Shown: one piece after another, positions 1-8,981 of the stretch
How the letters are laid out: the number at the start of each line of letters is the position of its first letter
How positions within the stretch are numbered: the stretch's first letter is position 1
DNA from: Dysgonomonas mossii
GTDB lineage: Bacteria > Bacteroidota > Bacteroidia > Bacteroidales > Dysgonomonadaceae
Length of the DNA: 64,000 nt
Direction of reading: 5' to 3'
NCBI RefSeq assembly: GCF_004569505.1
Contig: NZ_SPPK01000005.1
Location: 124,001-188,000 of the forward strand
Translations under genes and position numbers: made by a program
Notes under the pieces: model-generated
Databases searched by the model: none
The model's input: only the letters and a program-made list of their open reading frames with translations
Told to the model about the DNA's origin: nothing

Positions 1-857
1 GGAGCTCCGTAATTTTGTTTTTTTGTCATTTCGGTCGAGTAAGTCATTTTCACCTTACCGCTTGTGTTCGATCCACTTTTGGTAGTAATGAGTATTACAC
101 CCGATGCAGCACGTGTTCCATAAATAGCTCCGGCAGAGGCATCTTTAAGGACGTCGATCGTCAAGATATCGTCTTGCGAGAGTGAGCGTATATCTCCCCC
201 CGGAAACCCATCGATAACGATAAGAGGCGACTTCCCTGAGTTTATAGAAGTCATCCCTCGCAGCTGGAATGTAGTTCCTGCATTTGCACTACCGATATTG
301 TTCATAATAAGTCCGCTAACTCTACCTTGTAAAGCGGAGGATACGTCCGATCCGCCTACTCCTGTCATCAAGTCTTTTGCTGATATGGATGTTACCGAAC
401 TGGTTACTTGCTTCTTCTCTAATGTACCATATCCAATTACGACTACCTCATCCAGTGTTTTGGTGTCTTCTTGTAGCTGTACGTTAAAAGATGTTTGTCC
501 GGCTACGGATATTTCTTTCGATATATATCCTACAAATGAAATAAGCAAAGTAGCATTTTCGGGCACGTTGTCCAATCTGGCTATTCCATCGATATCTGTG
601 ATATTTCCATTTGTAGTTCCTTTTACCGCTACATTGGCGCCAACTACAGGGCCAATATTGTCGCTTACTGTTACTGTTACTATTTTACCTTTTTGCAAAG
701 GTGCTGTTTCGTGCACTATGGCTTTATTCGTATCGTTTCGGTCGGAGGCCTGAAGGTTGTATGGGCATAATGTGATTCCTGCTATTGTAAAAGTTAATAA
801 GGAAAACATTTTGAATGATCTGATAGGCCGGGTATTAAATTTTTGTTGTGTCTTCAT
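1..857 (-). CDS. SusC/RagA-type TonB-dependent outer-membrane receptor, N-terminal part (cut by window edge)
   Basis: Reading the minus strand from the ATG at 857 gives 285 codons that run off the left edge. Visible in order are a signal-type N-terminus, a carboxypeptidase-regulatory-like domain (GTTNGNITDIDG, then LLISFVGY), the SusC linker DEVVVIGYGT, and the plug domain ending in GTRAASGVILITTK. This is the usual N-terminal architecture of SusC proteins, which import glycans or other oligomers with a SusD lipoprotein and TonB energy. The SusD partner and substrate lie outside the window. It is divergent from the small XRE gene at 1112, with about 250 bp between them. No TAnnTTTG box was found for it in that gap. 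Confidence 0.93.
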   Translation of the reverse strand, partial: MKTQQKFNTRPIRSFKMFSLLTFTIAGITLCPYNLQASDRNDTNKAIVHETAPLQKGKIVTVTVSDNIGPVVGANVAVKGTTNGNITDIDGIARLDNVPENATLLISFVGYISKEISVAGQTSFNVQLQEDTKTLDEVVVIGYGTLEKKQVTSSVTSISAKDLMTGVGGSDVSSALQGRVSGLIMNNIGSANAGTTFQLRGMTSINSGKSPLIVIDGFPGGDIRSLSQDDILTIDVLKDASAGAIYGTRAASGVILITTKSGSNTSGKVKMTYSTEMTKKQNYGA

Positions 858-1036
858 CAATTTTAAGTAAAATTGTTAATAATCGACTTTAAATTTTGGG
901 ATTTTGATTAAGGTGTGGTGTGATTTTGGTTTTAGGCTTTTAAATACTATGTTTTCATGGTGGGCATCTCCTTAAAAATATTTAATATTTGGGCTTACTC
1001 TGTTAAATAGGATTTTCAGCATACTCCTTTTAACAA

Positions 1037-1106
1037 AACAATCATTAAAGATTGTTGAAATGCAAATCTAAACAATTTTCTTTAACAACAATCATTAATG
1101 ATAGTT
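1037..1106. promoter_or_regulatory. Paired palindromic operators before the XRE gene
   Basis: AACAATCATTAAAGATTGTT (1037-1056) is an inverted repeat with 7-bp arms AACAATC/GATTGTT. AACAATCATTAATGATAGTT (1087-1106) is the same element with one arm mismatch and a more symmetrical centre. The copies start exactly 50 bp apart, and the second ends 5 bp before the ATG at 1112. Two spaced copies of one palindrome in front of a small HTH gene is the arrangement expected of autoregulation. Binding by the adjacent protein is inferred. Confidence 0.6.
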
Positions 1107-1111
1107 TAAAT

Positions 1112-1330
1112 ATGGATAAGGAGATCCTCAAAAGGAAAATTGGTCTGAAAATCAGGAGTATAAGGGAGGGTAAAAACTTATCCATAATGGATTTGGCAGA
1201 TATGCTGGATATAGAGTATAATAATCTGATACGAATAGAAAAAGGGCGTACAAATCCAACAATAATAACATTGTATAAGATAGGTCAGGCATTAAATGTT
1301 AAATTGCCTGAAATAGTAGATGTAGATTAA
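1112..1330 (+). CDS. Small XRE/Cro-CI family transcriptional regulator
   Basis: The 72-aa protein is almost entirely one helix-turn-helix domain: a first helix with IGLKIRSIREGKNLS, the HTH core MDLADMLDIEYNNLIRIEKG, then the typical NPTIITLYKIGQAL helix. The start at ATG 1112 is preferred to an upstream in-frame start at 1052. The upstream start would add 20 non-domain residues and lies inside the palindrome region. The size resembles stand-alone Cro-like or restriction-modification C proteins, but no restriction genes are nearby. It sits between two divergent SusC genes and could regulate either or only itself. Its target is not shown by the sequence. Confidence 0.85.
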   Translation: MDKEILKRKIGLKIRSIREGKNLSIMDLADMLDIEYNNLIRIEKGRTNPTIITLYKIGQALNVKLPEIVDVD

Positions 1331-1450
1331 GTAGACAACCTAAAATCTCTGGGCGATTTTATATTGTTGCTTGTTAGTGTTTTATGAAAATGTCGATTTT
1401 TTCATACGGATAACCATTTTATCAAACTCATAAAAGCATACCATGTTTGA

Positions 1451-1507
1451 GGTATAAATATACCACATCAAGGGGATTTCATACCTAATTTGCTCATTAT
1501 ACTTTTG
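1451..1507 (+). promoter_or_regulatory. Candidate promoter and inverted repeat upstream of the first complete susC
   Basis: TACTTTTG at 1500-1507 matches the Bacteroidetes -7 box, and TTTC at 1477-1480 lies 19 bp upstream as a weak -33 box. Just before it, GGTATAAATATACC (1451-1464) is a perfect inverted repeat that could be an operator. Transcription from here would give a leader of about 70 nt before the ATG at 1587. Confidence 0.4.
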
Positions 1508-1586
1508 TGATAGATATTATCTGTTTTTAACAAATAAATATCTAATATATCTATAAAGGTTGTTTGAGTTAAATTATAAAAAGGTT

Positions 1587-4500
1587 ATGCTAAATTTTAG
1601 AAAATTAAAGTTACTGTTATTATTTACTGTTTTTACTTTATTTGTTTCCGCACAAACAGGCGACATATACACTATAAAAGGACATGTAACAGATGCTGGA
1701 GGTACAGACCTGCCCGGGGTGACAATACAAGTGAAGGGTAATGCTCAGTCGGGAACCCTGACGGATATAGATGGTCATTACTCCATATCAGTGAAAAAAA
1801 ACGAAATTCTGATATTCTCATATTTAGGATTTGAAACACATCAGGTTGAAGTATTATCGAATAAACCAATAGATGTAGTTTTGAAAGAAAATAGTACCGA
1901 ACTGGATGAAGTAGTAGTGACTTCGTTAAATATCCCTCGCGAAAAAAAGGCTTTGGGTTATGCCGTACAAGCCGTATCGGGGAAAGCTCTGGAGACAAGG
2001 CCAACCAATGCATTGAGTGCCCTTTCGGGGAAAATATCGGGTTTGCAAGTTATATCTAGTGGAGGAAATATGGGAGGATCTTCTCGTGTAACGCTGCGTG
2101 GTATAAATTCGATTACAGGAAATAATCAGCCATTGTATATTATCGACGGAGTACCTCTCGATAATACCGACATGAATACCTCTTCTACAATTAATGGTAG
2201 CGCAGGAAAAGATGTGGGAAGTACAATACAGGATATAAATCCGGACGATATAGCAGATATAAATGTATTGAAAGGCCCTTCGGCTGCAGCTCTTTATGGA
2301 ACACGTGCCGCAAATGGTGTGATACTGATCACAACAAAAAAAGGCAGTAGCAATACAGATCGTTTAGATATTCAAGTAAATACGGGTATCGAGCTCGAAA
2401 ATGTAGTTAGACTGCCCAAACGCCAGAAATTATATGGTGGTGGATATAGTACTTCGTTCCAAAAAGTAACCATAGACGGAAAAGAATACAATGTCGTAGA
2501 TTATGCAGCTGATGAGAGCTGGGGTCCAAAGCTTGACGGGACACCTGTATTACACTGGTATAATCTTGATCCTGAGTATGCCAATGATTACCTGAATCCT
2601 GAGCCTTGGGTTTATCCAAAGAATGATGTTACAGACTTTTTTCGTACCGGAGTGTCGAATACAAATAATATAGCGTTTTCAAAGAATTCATCAAGTAGTG
2701 CTTTTCGTGTATCATTTACCAATAAGAATGTAAAAGGTACAGTTCCCAATTCTTCGTTGAGCAGAAATGCAGTGAATATATCGGGGAGTACAAAAGGGGA
2801 TCTGGTTTCATTCTTCGGAAATGTAAACTATATAAATAATAAATCTACAGGTCGTCCGTGGACAGGAGCTTCGAACCGTAATATTATCCTCGAAGCATAT
2901 CAATGGGGGCAAGTGCAGGTAGATTATAAGAGACTAAGTGAATATAAACGTGCCGATGGTACGCCTCGTGCATGGAATCGTACAAGCTGGGAAAATACAA
3001 CAGCTGCCGAGAAAACAAAATATATAGATAATCCTTATTGGTCAGCCTACGAAAGTTATCTGAAAGAGAACAGAGACAGGTTGTATGGTAATATAGGTTT
3101 AGTGATTACCCCGACTAAATGGTTGAGTCTGACAGGACGTATAAATGGTGATGTGTATCAATACAATTCGCAAGATCGTATTGCATATTACTCTCGTTCG
3201 CAGTCGATGTATCAGGAATATTCCCAAAAGTTTGATGAGTTTAATTATGAATTCTTGGCAACATCAAATAACCGTTGGGGTGATCACTCTTTAATCGCTA
3301 ACCTTGGTGCGAATTATATGAGACGTAACAGACGAGTAAGCGATATACAAACATCGGGTGGGCTTACGATTCCGGCATACTATAGCCTGAATAACGCTTC
3401 CTCTGTCATTATAAACCCGTCTACAGGTCTTTACAAAAAAGCAATATCATCAGTATACGGAAGTGTTTCGTATGGATGGAAAAGTATGTTGTACTTAGAT
3501 GGTACTATCCGTAACGATTGGTCTTCGACCTTACCTACAGATAATAATTCGTTCTTGTACCCATCCCTTACATCATCTTTTGTATTCACAGAGCTTCCGG
3601 CATTTAAAGATCAGAACTGGCTGTCATTCGGTAAAGTCCGTTTGGGTTGGGCAGAAGTTGGTAATGATACTGATCCTTATCAGTTGTATAAGACTTATGA
3701 GGCTTTGAATGCATTTGACGGAAATATATCTTATACTTTATCAGATAAATTAAATAATCCTAATCTAAAGCCTGAGATTACATCATCTTGGGAGGCAGGA
3801 TTGCAATTGCAATTATTTAATAATCTGATCGGATTGGATGTTACTTATTACAATAATAATAGCCGTAATCAGATCATACAATTACCTACATCAGATGCTT
3901 TTGGATATAGTTATAAACTAATCAATGCAGGGAAGATAAACAATAAAGGTATAGAAGCTACACTGACCGTAAATCCGATCCGTCAAAAGGATTGGGACTG
4001 GACAGCAATTGCAAACTTCTCGAAAAACAGTAATAAAATTATTAAATTGTCGGATGCTGTTAATACATTACAATTGAGTAATACTTTGGTTTCGCTTGTC
4101 GCACAAGAAGGCGAGAGTTACGGACAGATAAAAGGCTATGATTTTGTATATGCACCTGATGGAAAGAAGGTGGTAAACAGTGATGGCGTATATATGCGTA
4201 CCGATCAGTTTGCTTCGCTTGGGAGCGTATTGCCTGATTTCTTATGGAGTTTCCAAAATCAGTTGAGATACAAAGACTTTACATTCGGATTCCTGATCGA
4301 TTCGCGTGTTGGTGGTAAGTTCTTCTCTCAGACTTACAAAGTGGGTATGTACTCAGGTATCTTAGAATCTACAGCAGCGAATAATATTCGTGAAGATGGT
4401 ATTATACTTGATGGCGTTACCGGTAATGTTGTATTCAATGCCGACGGAACATATACTGTTTCTAATACGGCTACAAACGACAAGCGTGTAACTGCTCAGG

Positions 4501-4784
4501 CATGGGCACAGAATCAGTATAACGGGCCAACAGCATATACCGTTTTTGATGCTACATTTATTAAGCTTCGTGAGTTAACTCTTGGATATACATTCAATCT
4601 TCCAAAATGGAAAGTTAAGAGTATAAACGTAACGGCTTATGCCCGCAACTTATGGAATATTTATACCAAGAGTAAGGATATTGACCCCGAACTAACCAAT
4701 AGTAGTGGTAATGTACAAGGTATAGAAGGCGGTAACCTACCTACTCCTGTAACCTACGGTATAAATCTTGGTTTCAAATTTTAA
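1587..4784 (+). CDS. SusC/RagA family TonB-linked outer-membrane protein
   Basis: The 1065-aa protein has a signal peptide (LLLLFTVFTLFVSAQ), a carboxypeptidase-regulatory-like domain (GHVTDAGGTDLPGVTIQVKG), the linker ELDEVVVTSLN, a plug domain with GTRAANGVILITTKKG, and a long beta-barrel ending in the aromatic terminus GINLGFKF. ATG 1587 is chosen because the signal peptide follows it at once; a TTG at 1560 would add nine residues. SusC barrels form a lidded complex with a SusD lipoprotein, here the next gene after 14 bp. No glycosidase follows, only a thioredoxin-like lipoprotein, so the cargo cannot be read as a polysaccharide. Confidence 0.95.
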   Translation: MLNFRKLKLLLLFTVFTLFVSAQTGDIYTIKGHVTDAGGTDLPGVTIQVKGNAQSGTLTDIDGHYSISVKKNEILIFSYLGFETHQVEVLSNKPIDVVLKENSTELDEVVVTSLNIPREKKALGYAVQAVSGKALETRPTNALSALSGKISGLQVISSGGNMGGSSRVTLRGINSITGNNQPLYIIDGVPLDNTDMNTSSTINGSAGKDVGSTIQDINPDDIADINVLKGPSAAALYGTRAANGVILITTKKGSSNTDRLDIQVNTGIELENVVRLPKRQKLYGGGYSTSFQKVTIDGKEYNVVDYAADESWGPKLDGTPVLHWYNLDPEYANDYLNPEPWVYPKNDVTDFFRTGVSNTNNIAFSKNSSSSAFRVSFTNKNVKGTVPNSSLSRNAVNISGSTKGDLVSFFGNVNYINNKSTGRPWTGASNRNIILEAYQWGQVQVDYKRLSEYKRADGTPRAWNRTSWENTTAAEKTKYIDNPYWSAYESYLKENRDRLYGNIGLVITPTKWLSLTGRINGDVYQYNSQDRIAYYSRSQSMYQEYSQKFDEFNYEFLATSNNRWGDHSLIANLGANYMRRNRRVSDIQTSGGLTIPAYYSLNNASSVIINPSTGLYKKAISSVYGSVSYGWKSMLYLDGTIRNDWSSTLPTDNNSFLYPSLTSSFVFTELPAFKDQNWLSFGKVRLGWAEVGNDTDPYQLYKTYEALNAFDGNISYTLSDKLNNPNLKPEITSSWEAGLQLQLFNNLIGLDVTYYNNNSRNQIIQLPTSDAFGYSYKLINAGKINNKGIEATLTVNPIRQKDWDWTAIANFSKNSNKIIKLSDAVNTLQLSNTLVSLVAQEGESYGQIKGYDFVYAPDGKKVVNSDGVYMRTDQFASLGSVLPDFLWSFQNQLRYKDFTFGFLIDSRVGGKFFSQTYKVGMYSGILESTAANNIREDGIILDGVTGNVVFNADGTYTVSNTATNDKRVTAQAWAQNQYNGPTAYTVFDATFIKLRELTLGYTFNLPKWKVKSINVTAYARNLWNIYTKSKDIDPELTNSSGNVQGIEGGNLPTPVTYGINLGFKF

Positions 4785-4798
4785 AATAAACTATCTGT

Positions 4799-6337
4799 AT
4801 GAAAATTAATAAACTATATATATTAGGCTTATTTGCTTCAGTTTTATTGTCCTCTTGTGTTGATGATATAAATGAAGATCCCAACCGCCCAACGTCAGTG
4901 CCAACCACCTCTTTGATCACTTCTGCTGAGAAATTGCTGGTTGATAATCTCCGTAGCGAACAGGCATCGTTGAGAGGTTCCATGTTGTTTGTTCAGTATT
5001 TTTCTCAAAATACATATACTACCCAATCGCGATATGATATTCCTTTCAGTTATTCTGATGATTACTGGAAAGGGTTATATAAAACATTAAATAATCTGGA
5101 GGAGGTAGTAAAGTTGAATACTGATCCTTTAACAAAAGATGTGGCAACCGCTAATGGTGCAGGACGCAATGCTACTCAGATAGCGATAAGCCGTGTATTG
5201 AAATCGTATGCATTCTATGCTCTTACCGATGTGTTTGGGAATATCCCTTACCAATCTTACGGCAATAAAGATGAGGACTTTCAGGCATTACAACAAAATC
5301 CTGAGAATATAACTCCTAAGTATGCGTCGCAGGAGAAAATCTATGCGGATATATTGAGTGAACTGAAAGCAGCCGGAGATACATTGATCAAATATCAATC
5401 GGAAACAACTTTTGGCAAGGCTGATATTATTTATGCAGGTAGCAATCAGAAGTGGGCAAAGTTTGCAAACTCACTGCGACTACGATTTTCTACACGTATA
5501 AAAGATAAGAATCAGGCTTTGTATCAAGAACATTTTCAGGATGCATTGAGTAAAGGTGTGTTTACAAGTAATGCTGATAATGCAGCATTCAAGTATTCTA
5601 CTACTTCTCCTAACGAAGCTCCTTTATATAGAGCTACGGTTACAGCCAACCGGAAAGACTTTGCGATATCTAATATCTTTGTGGATCTGCTTCAAGGGAA
5701 GAATGCAATTTTGCCCGTTTCAGATCCTCGTTTACCGATATATGCCTTACCGGCAACAGCTACTAATACTTATGTAGGACTTCCTTATGGCTTAGCAAAC
5801 GATCAGGCGGGTAAATTCGCAGCAACAGGAGTGAGTTTGCCGGGAGCGGTTATCAATGCGGCAAACTATGCTGAGGTATTGATGGAATACGCCGAAGTAA
5901 AATTCTTGGTCTCAGAATATAATTCTTGGTCTCAGGCTGATTATGCATCAGGTGTTCGGGCTTCTCTCGAAAAGTGGGGTGTCTCAGCCGACAATGTGAA
6001 TACTTATTTGGAGTCTCTTCCTGCTGCTAGTAAAGAGAATGTTTTGACACAAAAGTATATCGCTCTCTATATGCAAGGTCTCGAATCATGGAGTGAATAT
6101 CGTCGTACAGGCTATCCTTCATTCTTGGTAAAAGAAGGAGATGTTGTATTTCAAGGGACGATAGATGGCGCAGGAGTAACATATCGTTTCGATCCGTTGT
6201 TTGGAGATGGGGGTGTTCCGGGACGTTTATACTACCCTACTAAGGAACAGAATGTGAATAAAGCCAACTATCAAGAAGCTCTGTCTGCACAGGGTAATGA
6301 TAAAATAGAAACAAAATTGTGGGTGTTTAAAAAGTAG
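4799..6337 (+). CDS. SusD/RagB-like outer-membrane lipoprotein
   Basis: The 512-aa protein starts with a lipoprotein signal (LFASVLLSSC, Cys near residue 20) followed by DDINEDPNRP, typical of the SusD-like group with shorter TPR helices (RagB/SusD, PF12771 style). Its C-terminal half has YAEVKFLVSEY and RLYYPTKEQNVNKANYQEA, which are conserved SusD-family segments. It would form the surface lid of the SusC channel encoded 14 bp upstream. At 5901-5935 the 15-mer AATTCTTGGTCTCAG occurs twice, 20 bp apart, read in two different frames. The reading frame stays intact and the sequence on both sides looks SusD-like. Confidence 0.93.
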   Translation: MKINKLYILGLFASVLLSSCVDDINEDPNRPTSVPTTSLITSAEKLLVDNLRSEQASLRGSMLFVQYFSQNTYTTQSRYDIPFSYSDDYWKGLYKTLNNLEEVVKLNTDPLTKDVATANGAGRNATQIAISRVLKSYAFYALTDVFGNIPYQSYGNKDEDFQALQQNPENITPKYASQEKIYADILSELKAAGDTLIKYQSETTFGKADIIYAGSNQKWAKFANSLRLRFSTRIKDKNQALYQEHFQDALSKGVFTSNADNAAFKYSTTSPNEAPLYRATVTANRKDFAISNIFVDLLQGKNAILPVSDPRLPIYALPATATNTYVGLPYGLANDQAGKFAATGVSLPGAVINAANYAEVLMEYAEVKFLVSEYNSWSQADYASGVRASLEKWGVSADNVNTYLESLPAASKENVLTQKYIALYMQGLESWSEYRRTGYPSFLVKEGDVVFQGTIDGAGVTYRFDPLFGDGGVPGRLYYPTKEQNVNKANYQEALSAQGNDKIETKLWVFKK

Positions 6338-6374
6338 TTTGTAGCTTTACATCAAACAAAAGCATAATAAAGAT

Positions 6375-7601
6375 ATGAAGAAATATTTAATAATGATGGC
6401 TGCTGCATTTGTACTAATGTCTTGTAATAAGGCGTCGGAACATAAGCTGACACACGGAAAATGGAGAGGTGAATTCTCTATTTCAGATCAGAAATTTCCA
6501 TTCTTGTTTGACGTCGAAGGTTCTGCAACAGACTCAACAACCGTGTATTTGATAAACGGGGCAGAGCGTGTTCCACTCAAAGGTGTGGTTTACTCAAACG
6601 ATACCGTAACTATTCCGATATTAGCTTATGATGCTGTATTAACAGGTAAAATAGCCAATGGTAAATTTGAAGGGAAATTCAAAAAGCTATTTATAGATAA
6701 CGATGAGGGTGTATCTTTCTCGGCAGAAAAAAGTGATGCTCCGCGCTTTGAAGTTGCGGACAAAGCTACAGAGATTTCCCTTGCCGGTAAATGGGATATC
6801 CAGTTTATAGGACAAAAAGGAGATACTGCTCACAATGTAGGGATTTTCAGTCAGGATAAAAATATTCTTACCGGCTCTATTCTGACCAATGCAGGAGACC
6901 TTCGTTATCTCGAAGGAGCTTTGACAAACGATGGCTTTCAGTTTTCTGCATTTGCGGGTCTTAGCCCATATCTGATAAAAGGAAAGTTTGAAGGAAATGA
7001 TAGTTTTATAGGGGAATTCTATACCACACGAGGTGTAACAAAGCTTGTTGGTAAACGCAATGCTGAAGCTGCTCTTGCTGATCCATATAGTTTAGCTTAT
7101 ATGAAGAAAGGAGAGGATCGCCTCAATTTCACATTCCCTAATGTAGAAGGTCAGAAAGTCTCTTTATCCGACCCTCGTTACAAAGGCAAGGTGGTAATTG
7201 TATCTATCCTTGGCAGTTGGTGTCCAAATTGCTTGGACGAAATGGAATACCTATCTCCATGGTATAAAGAAAACAGTAAGAGAGGCGTTGAAATCATCGG
7301 GTTGGCATTTGAGCGTAAAGATGATCCGGAATATGTAAAGACTGTGCTCTCCCGCTTGGTTAAGCGTTATAATGTAGATTATGAAATCCTGTTTGTAGGC
7401 AAGCTGGGTGATGATGCTACTGCTAAGGCTCTTCCGCAGGTGAGTAAAATCATGGGTTATCCTACTACTATCTTTATCGATAAGAAAGGAATTGTAAGAA
7501 AGATACACACCGGATTTAATGGTCCTGCTACCGGACTGTTTTATGAGGAGTTTAAACAAGACTTCAATAAAGTAGTAGACGATTTGCTGGCAGAGAAATA
7601 A
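6375..7601 (+). CDS. Thioredoxin-like (TlpA/AhpC-TSA family) periplasmic lipoprotein
   Basis: The 408-aa protein has a lipoprotein signal with Cys17 (AAAFVLMSC), an N-terminal region of about 230 residues rich in beta strand (GKWRGEFSI, then GKWDIQFIG, suggesting two related modules), and a C-terminal thioredoxin fold. The active site is WCPNC (Cys283 and Cys286), and the cis-proline loop is GYPTTIFID. Proteins of this architecture are common in Bacteroidetes and reduce or exchange disulfides in the periplasm. It follows SusD by 37 bp and ends at a strong hairpin, so it is probably the last gene of this locus. A redox or peptide-related role for the locus is inference. Confidence 0.9.
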   Translation: MKKYLIMMAAAFVLMSCNKASEHKLTHGKWRGEFSISDQKFPFLFDVEGSATDSTTVYLINGAERVPLKGVVYSNDTVTIPILAYDAVLTGKIANGKFEGKFKKLFIDNDEGVSFSAEKSDAPRFEVADKATEISLAGKWDIQFIGQKGDTAHNVGIFSQDKNILTGSILTNAGDLRYLEGALTNDGFQFSAFAGLSPYLIKGKFEGNDSFIGEFYTTRGVTKLVGKRNAEAALADPYSLAYMKKGEDRLNFTFPNVEGQKVSLSDPRYKGKVVIVSILGSWCPNCLDEMEYLSPWYKENSKRGVEIIGLAFERKDDPEYVKTVLSRLVKRYNVDYEILFVGKLGDDATAKALPQVSKIMGYPTTIFIDKKGIVRKIHTGFNGPATGLFYEEFKQDFNKVVDDLLAEK

Positions 7602-7618
7602 AAAAAATGATAAAAGAT

Positions 7619-7659
7619 CGGCTAAAGGAAGATACTCTGAACTCCTTTAGCCGTTTTTT
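7619..7659 (+). terminator. Rho-independent terminator after the thioredoxin-like gene
   Basis: CGGCTAAAGGA (7619-7629) pairs with TCCTTTAGCCG (7643-7653) and is followed by TTTTTT. A-rich sequence on the other side could let it also serve the convergent acyltransferase gene, whose stop lies at 7658. Confidence 0.88.
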
Positions 7660-8791
7660 ATATATCTGCCTTATTCTTACTTTTAGGCTTCATCCCAAAC
7701 AAAGGCCTTATGATAGAATAGCGTCTTATCCCAAATTCGTATATCACCCATGTAATAGTAAATGTACCTATCACCATGATTGAGAACTTAGGAAAGAACC
7801 CTATATCGACATACTTCAGATAATATCCCAGAGCAATGATAATTGTTTGATGCAGGATATAAAATGGATATACAGCTTCATTTCCGTATGCCACTATCTT
7901 ACTTGGTTTGTTGAGATATATAGCGGCATAGCCAATCAACGTTAAAATCCACGACCAGGCATTAAGAACCTTGACCAAAGCTTGCACCTCGCCCTTGAAG
8001 GGAAAATCGCCGATCACATACCAAAGACACATCAACAGAGGAAACCCAATGATACCACTAATCAGAAATTTCAGCCTGTTTTTAGTTACTGCATCCCAAA
8101 AAGAATCCTTCAATGAAATTAACAGATAACCAAAGAAAAAGAATGTACAATAATTAACAAGATTGTACCAGTCATTTATTAGCCCGTTTGTCTGTGGAAA
8201 ATAAGGTGCTAAAAATAACTGCCATAAGAAGAGCGGTATGATGAATATATAGAGTCCAAAAGCTTTTGATACGATGGCTTTCAGTTTTCTTATCAGCCAT
8301 GCATCGGGATGCTTCCGCAGATAAAGAAAAGCCGGAAGCATTACCATAGAGAATATCAGTAAGTAAAGTATAAACCATAGGTGATGCCACGATATATTTC
8401 CTTCGGGATATGATCCGATGAATGCTTCCTTAGGCCAGAAATCAAAATAGCTGCCGCTAAACTGCCCCTTATCTAATCGTTCGAAATAAACTTGTGGTGG
8501 AACGACAAAGATCATACCTACGATAAGTGGAATTAGAAGCCTTTTGTGACGCTCTATCGCAAACTGGATAGCACTTCGCTTTGTCAGAGCATAGTAAGTT
8601 CCCATTCCTGATATTACAAAGAGCAAAGCCAACCGCCATTGGTTGAGAAAAAGCATCGGGAAAACAGTTCCTTCATATATCACTGAGTTTTTTATGTGAA
8701 AACTCCACGGAACGAAAAACATTCCCACATGATAGAAAATCAATAAAGCAAAGGCGATTACTCGTAAACTGTCAATGTCATATCTGCGCAT
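7658..8791 (-). CDS. Acyltransferase family 3 integral membrane protein
   Basis: The 377-aa protein begins MRRYDIDSLRVIAFALLIFY and contains about ten hydrophobic segments, typical of the acyltransferase 3 family (OafA/OpgC/NolL type) that transfers acyl or succinyl groups to sugars at the inner membrane. The catalytic His lies in the first segment (FYHVGMFF). The family also includes proteins of unknown acceptor. It is downstream of hutH in the same direction, with a 190-bp gap, so co-transcription with the hut genes is uncertain. I cannot tell the substrate. Confidence 0.9.
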   Translation of the reverse strand: MRRYDIDSLRVIAFALLIFYHVGMFFVPWSFHIKNSVIYEGTVFPMLFLNQWRLALLFVISGMGTYYALTKRSAIQFAIERHKRLLIPLIVGMIFVVPPQVYFERLDKGQFSGSYFDFWPKEAFIGSYPEGNISWHHLWFILYLLIFSMVMLPAFLYLRKHPDAWLIRKLKAIVSKAFGLYIFIIPLFLWQLFLAPYFPQTNGLINDWYNLVNYCTFFFFGYLLISLKDSFWDAVTKNRLKFLISGIIGFPLLMCLWYVIGDFPFKGEVQALVKVLNAWSWILTLIGYAAIYLNKPSKIVAYGNEAVYPFYILHQTIIIALGYYLKYVDIGFFPKFSIMVIGTFTITWVIYEFGIRRYSIIRPLFGMKPKSKNKADI

Positions 8792-8981
8792 AGTATGAGA
8801 AGATTAAGTATCAAATATTAGATTGTAATATGTTATATTAATAAGACAATCTTTCCAATTAAAAATCACATACTAAAGAGATTTTAATCAAGTTATTTTA
8901 ACTTATTGATCTTGACAGTACTGTAATGCAAATATTTACTTTACTATATTTTTTATCGGTTTTATATTAAACGACAAATTC

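Noticed and set aside
298..753. Plus-strand ORF of 151 codons
   Set aside because: It lies wholly inside the minus-strand SusC gene, whose translation shows strong family motifs. The plus frame is rich in Ser, Thr and Val with no recognisable pattern.
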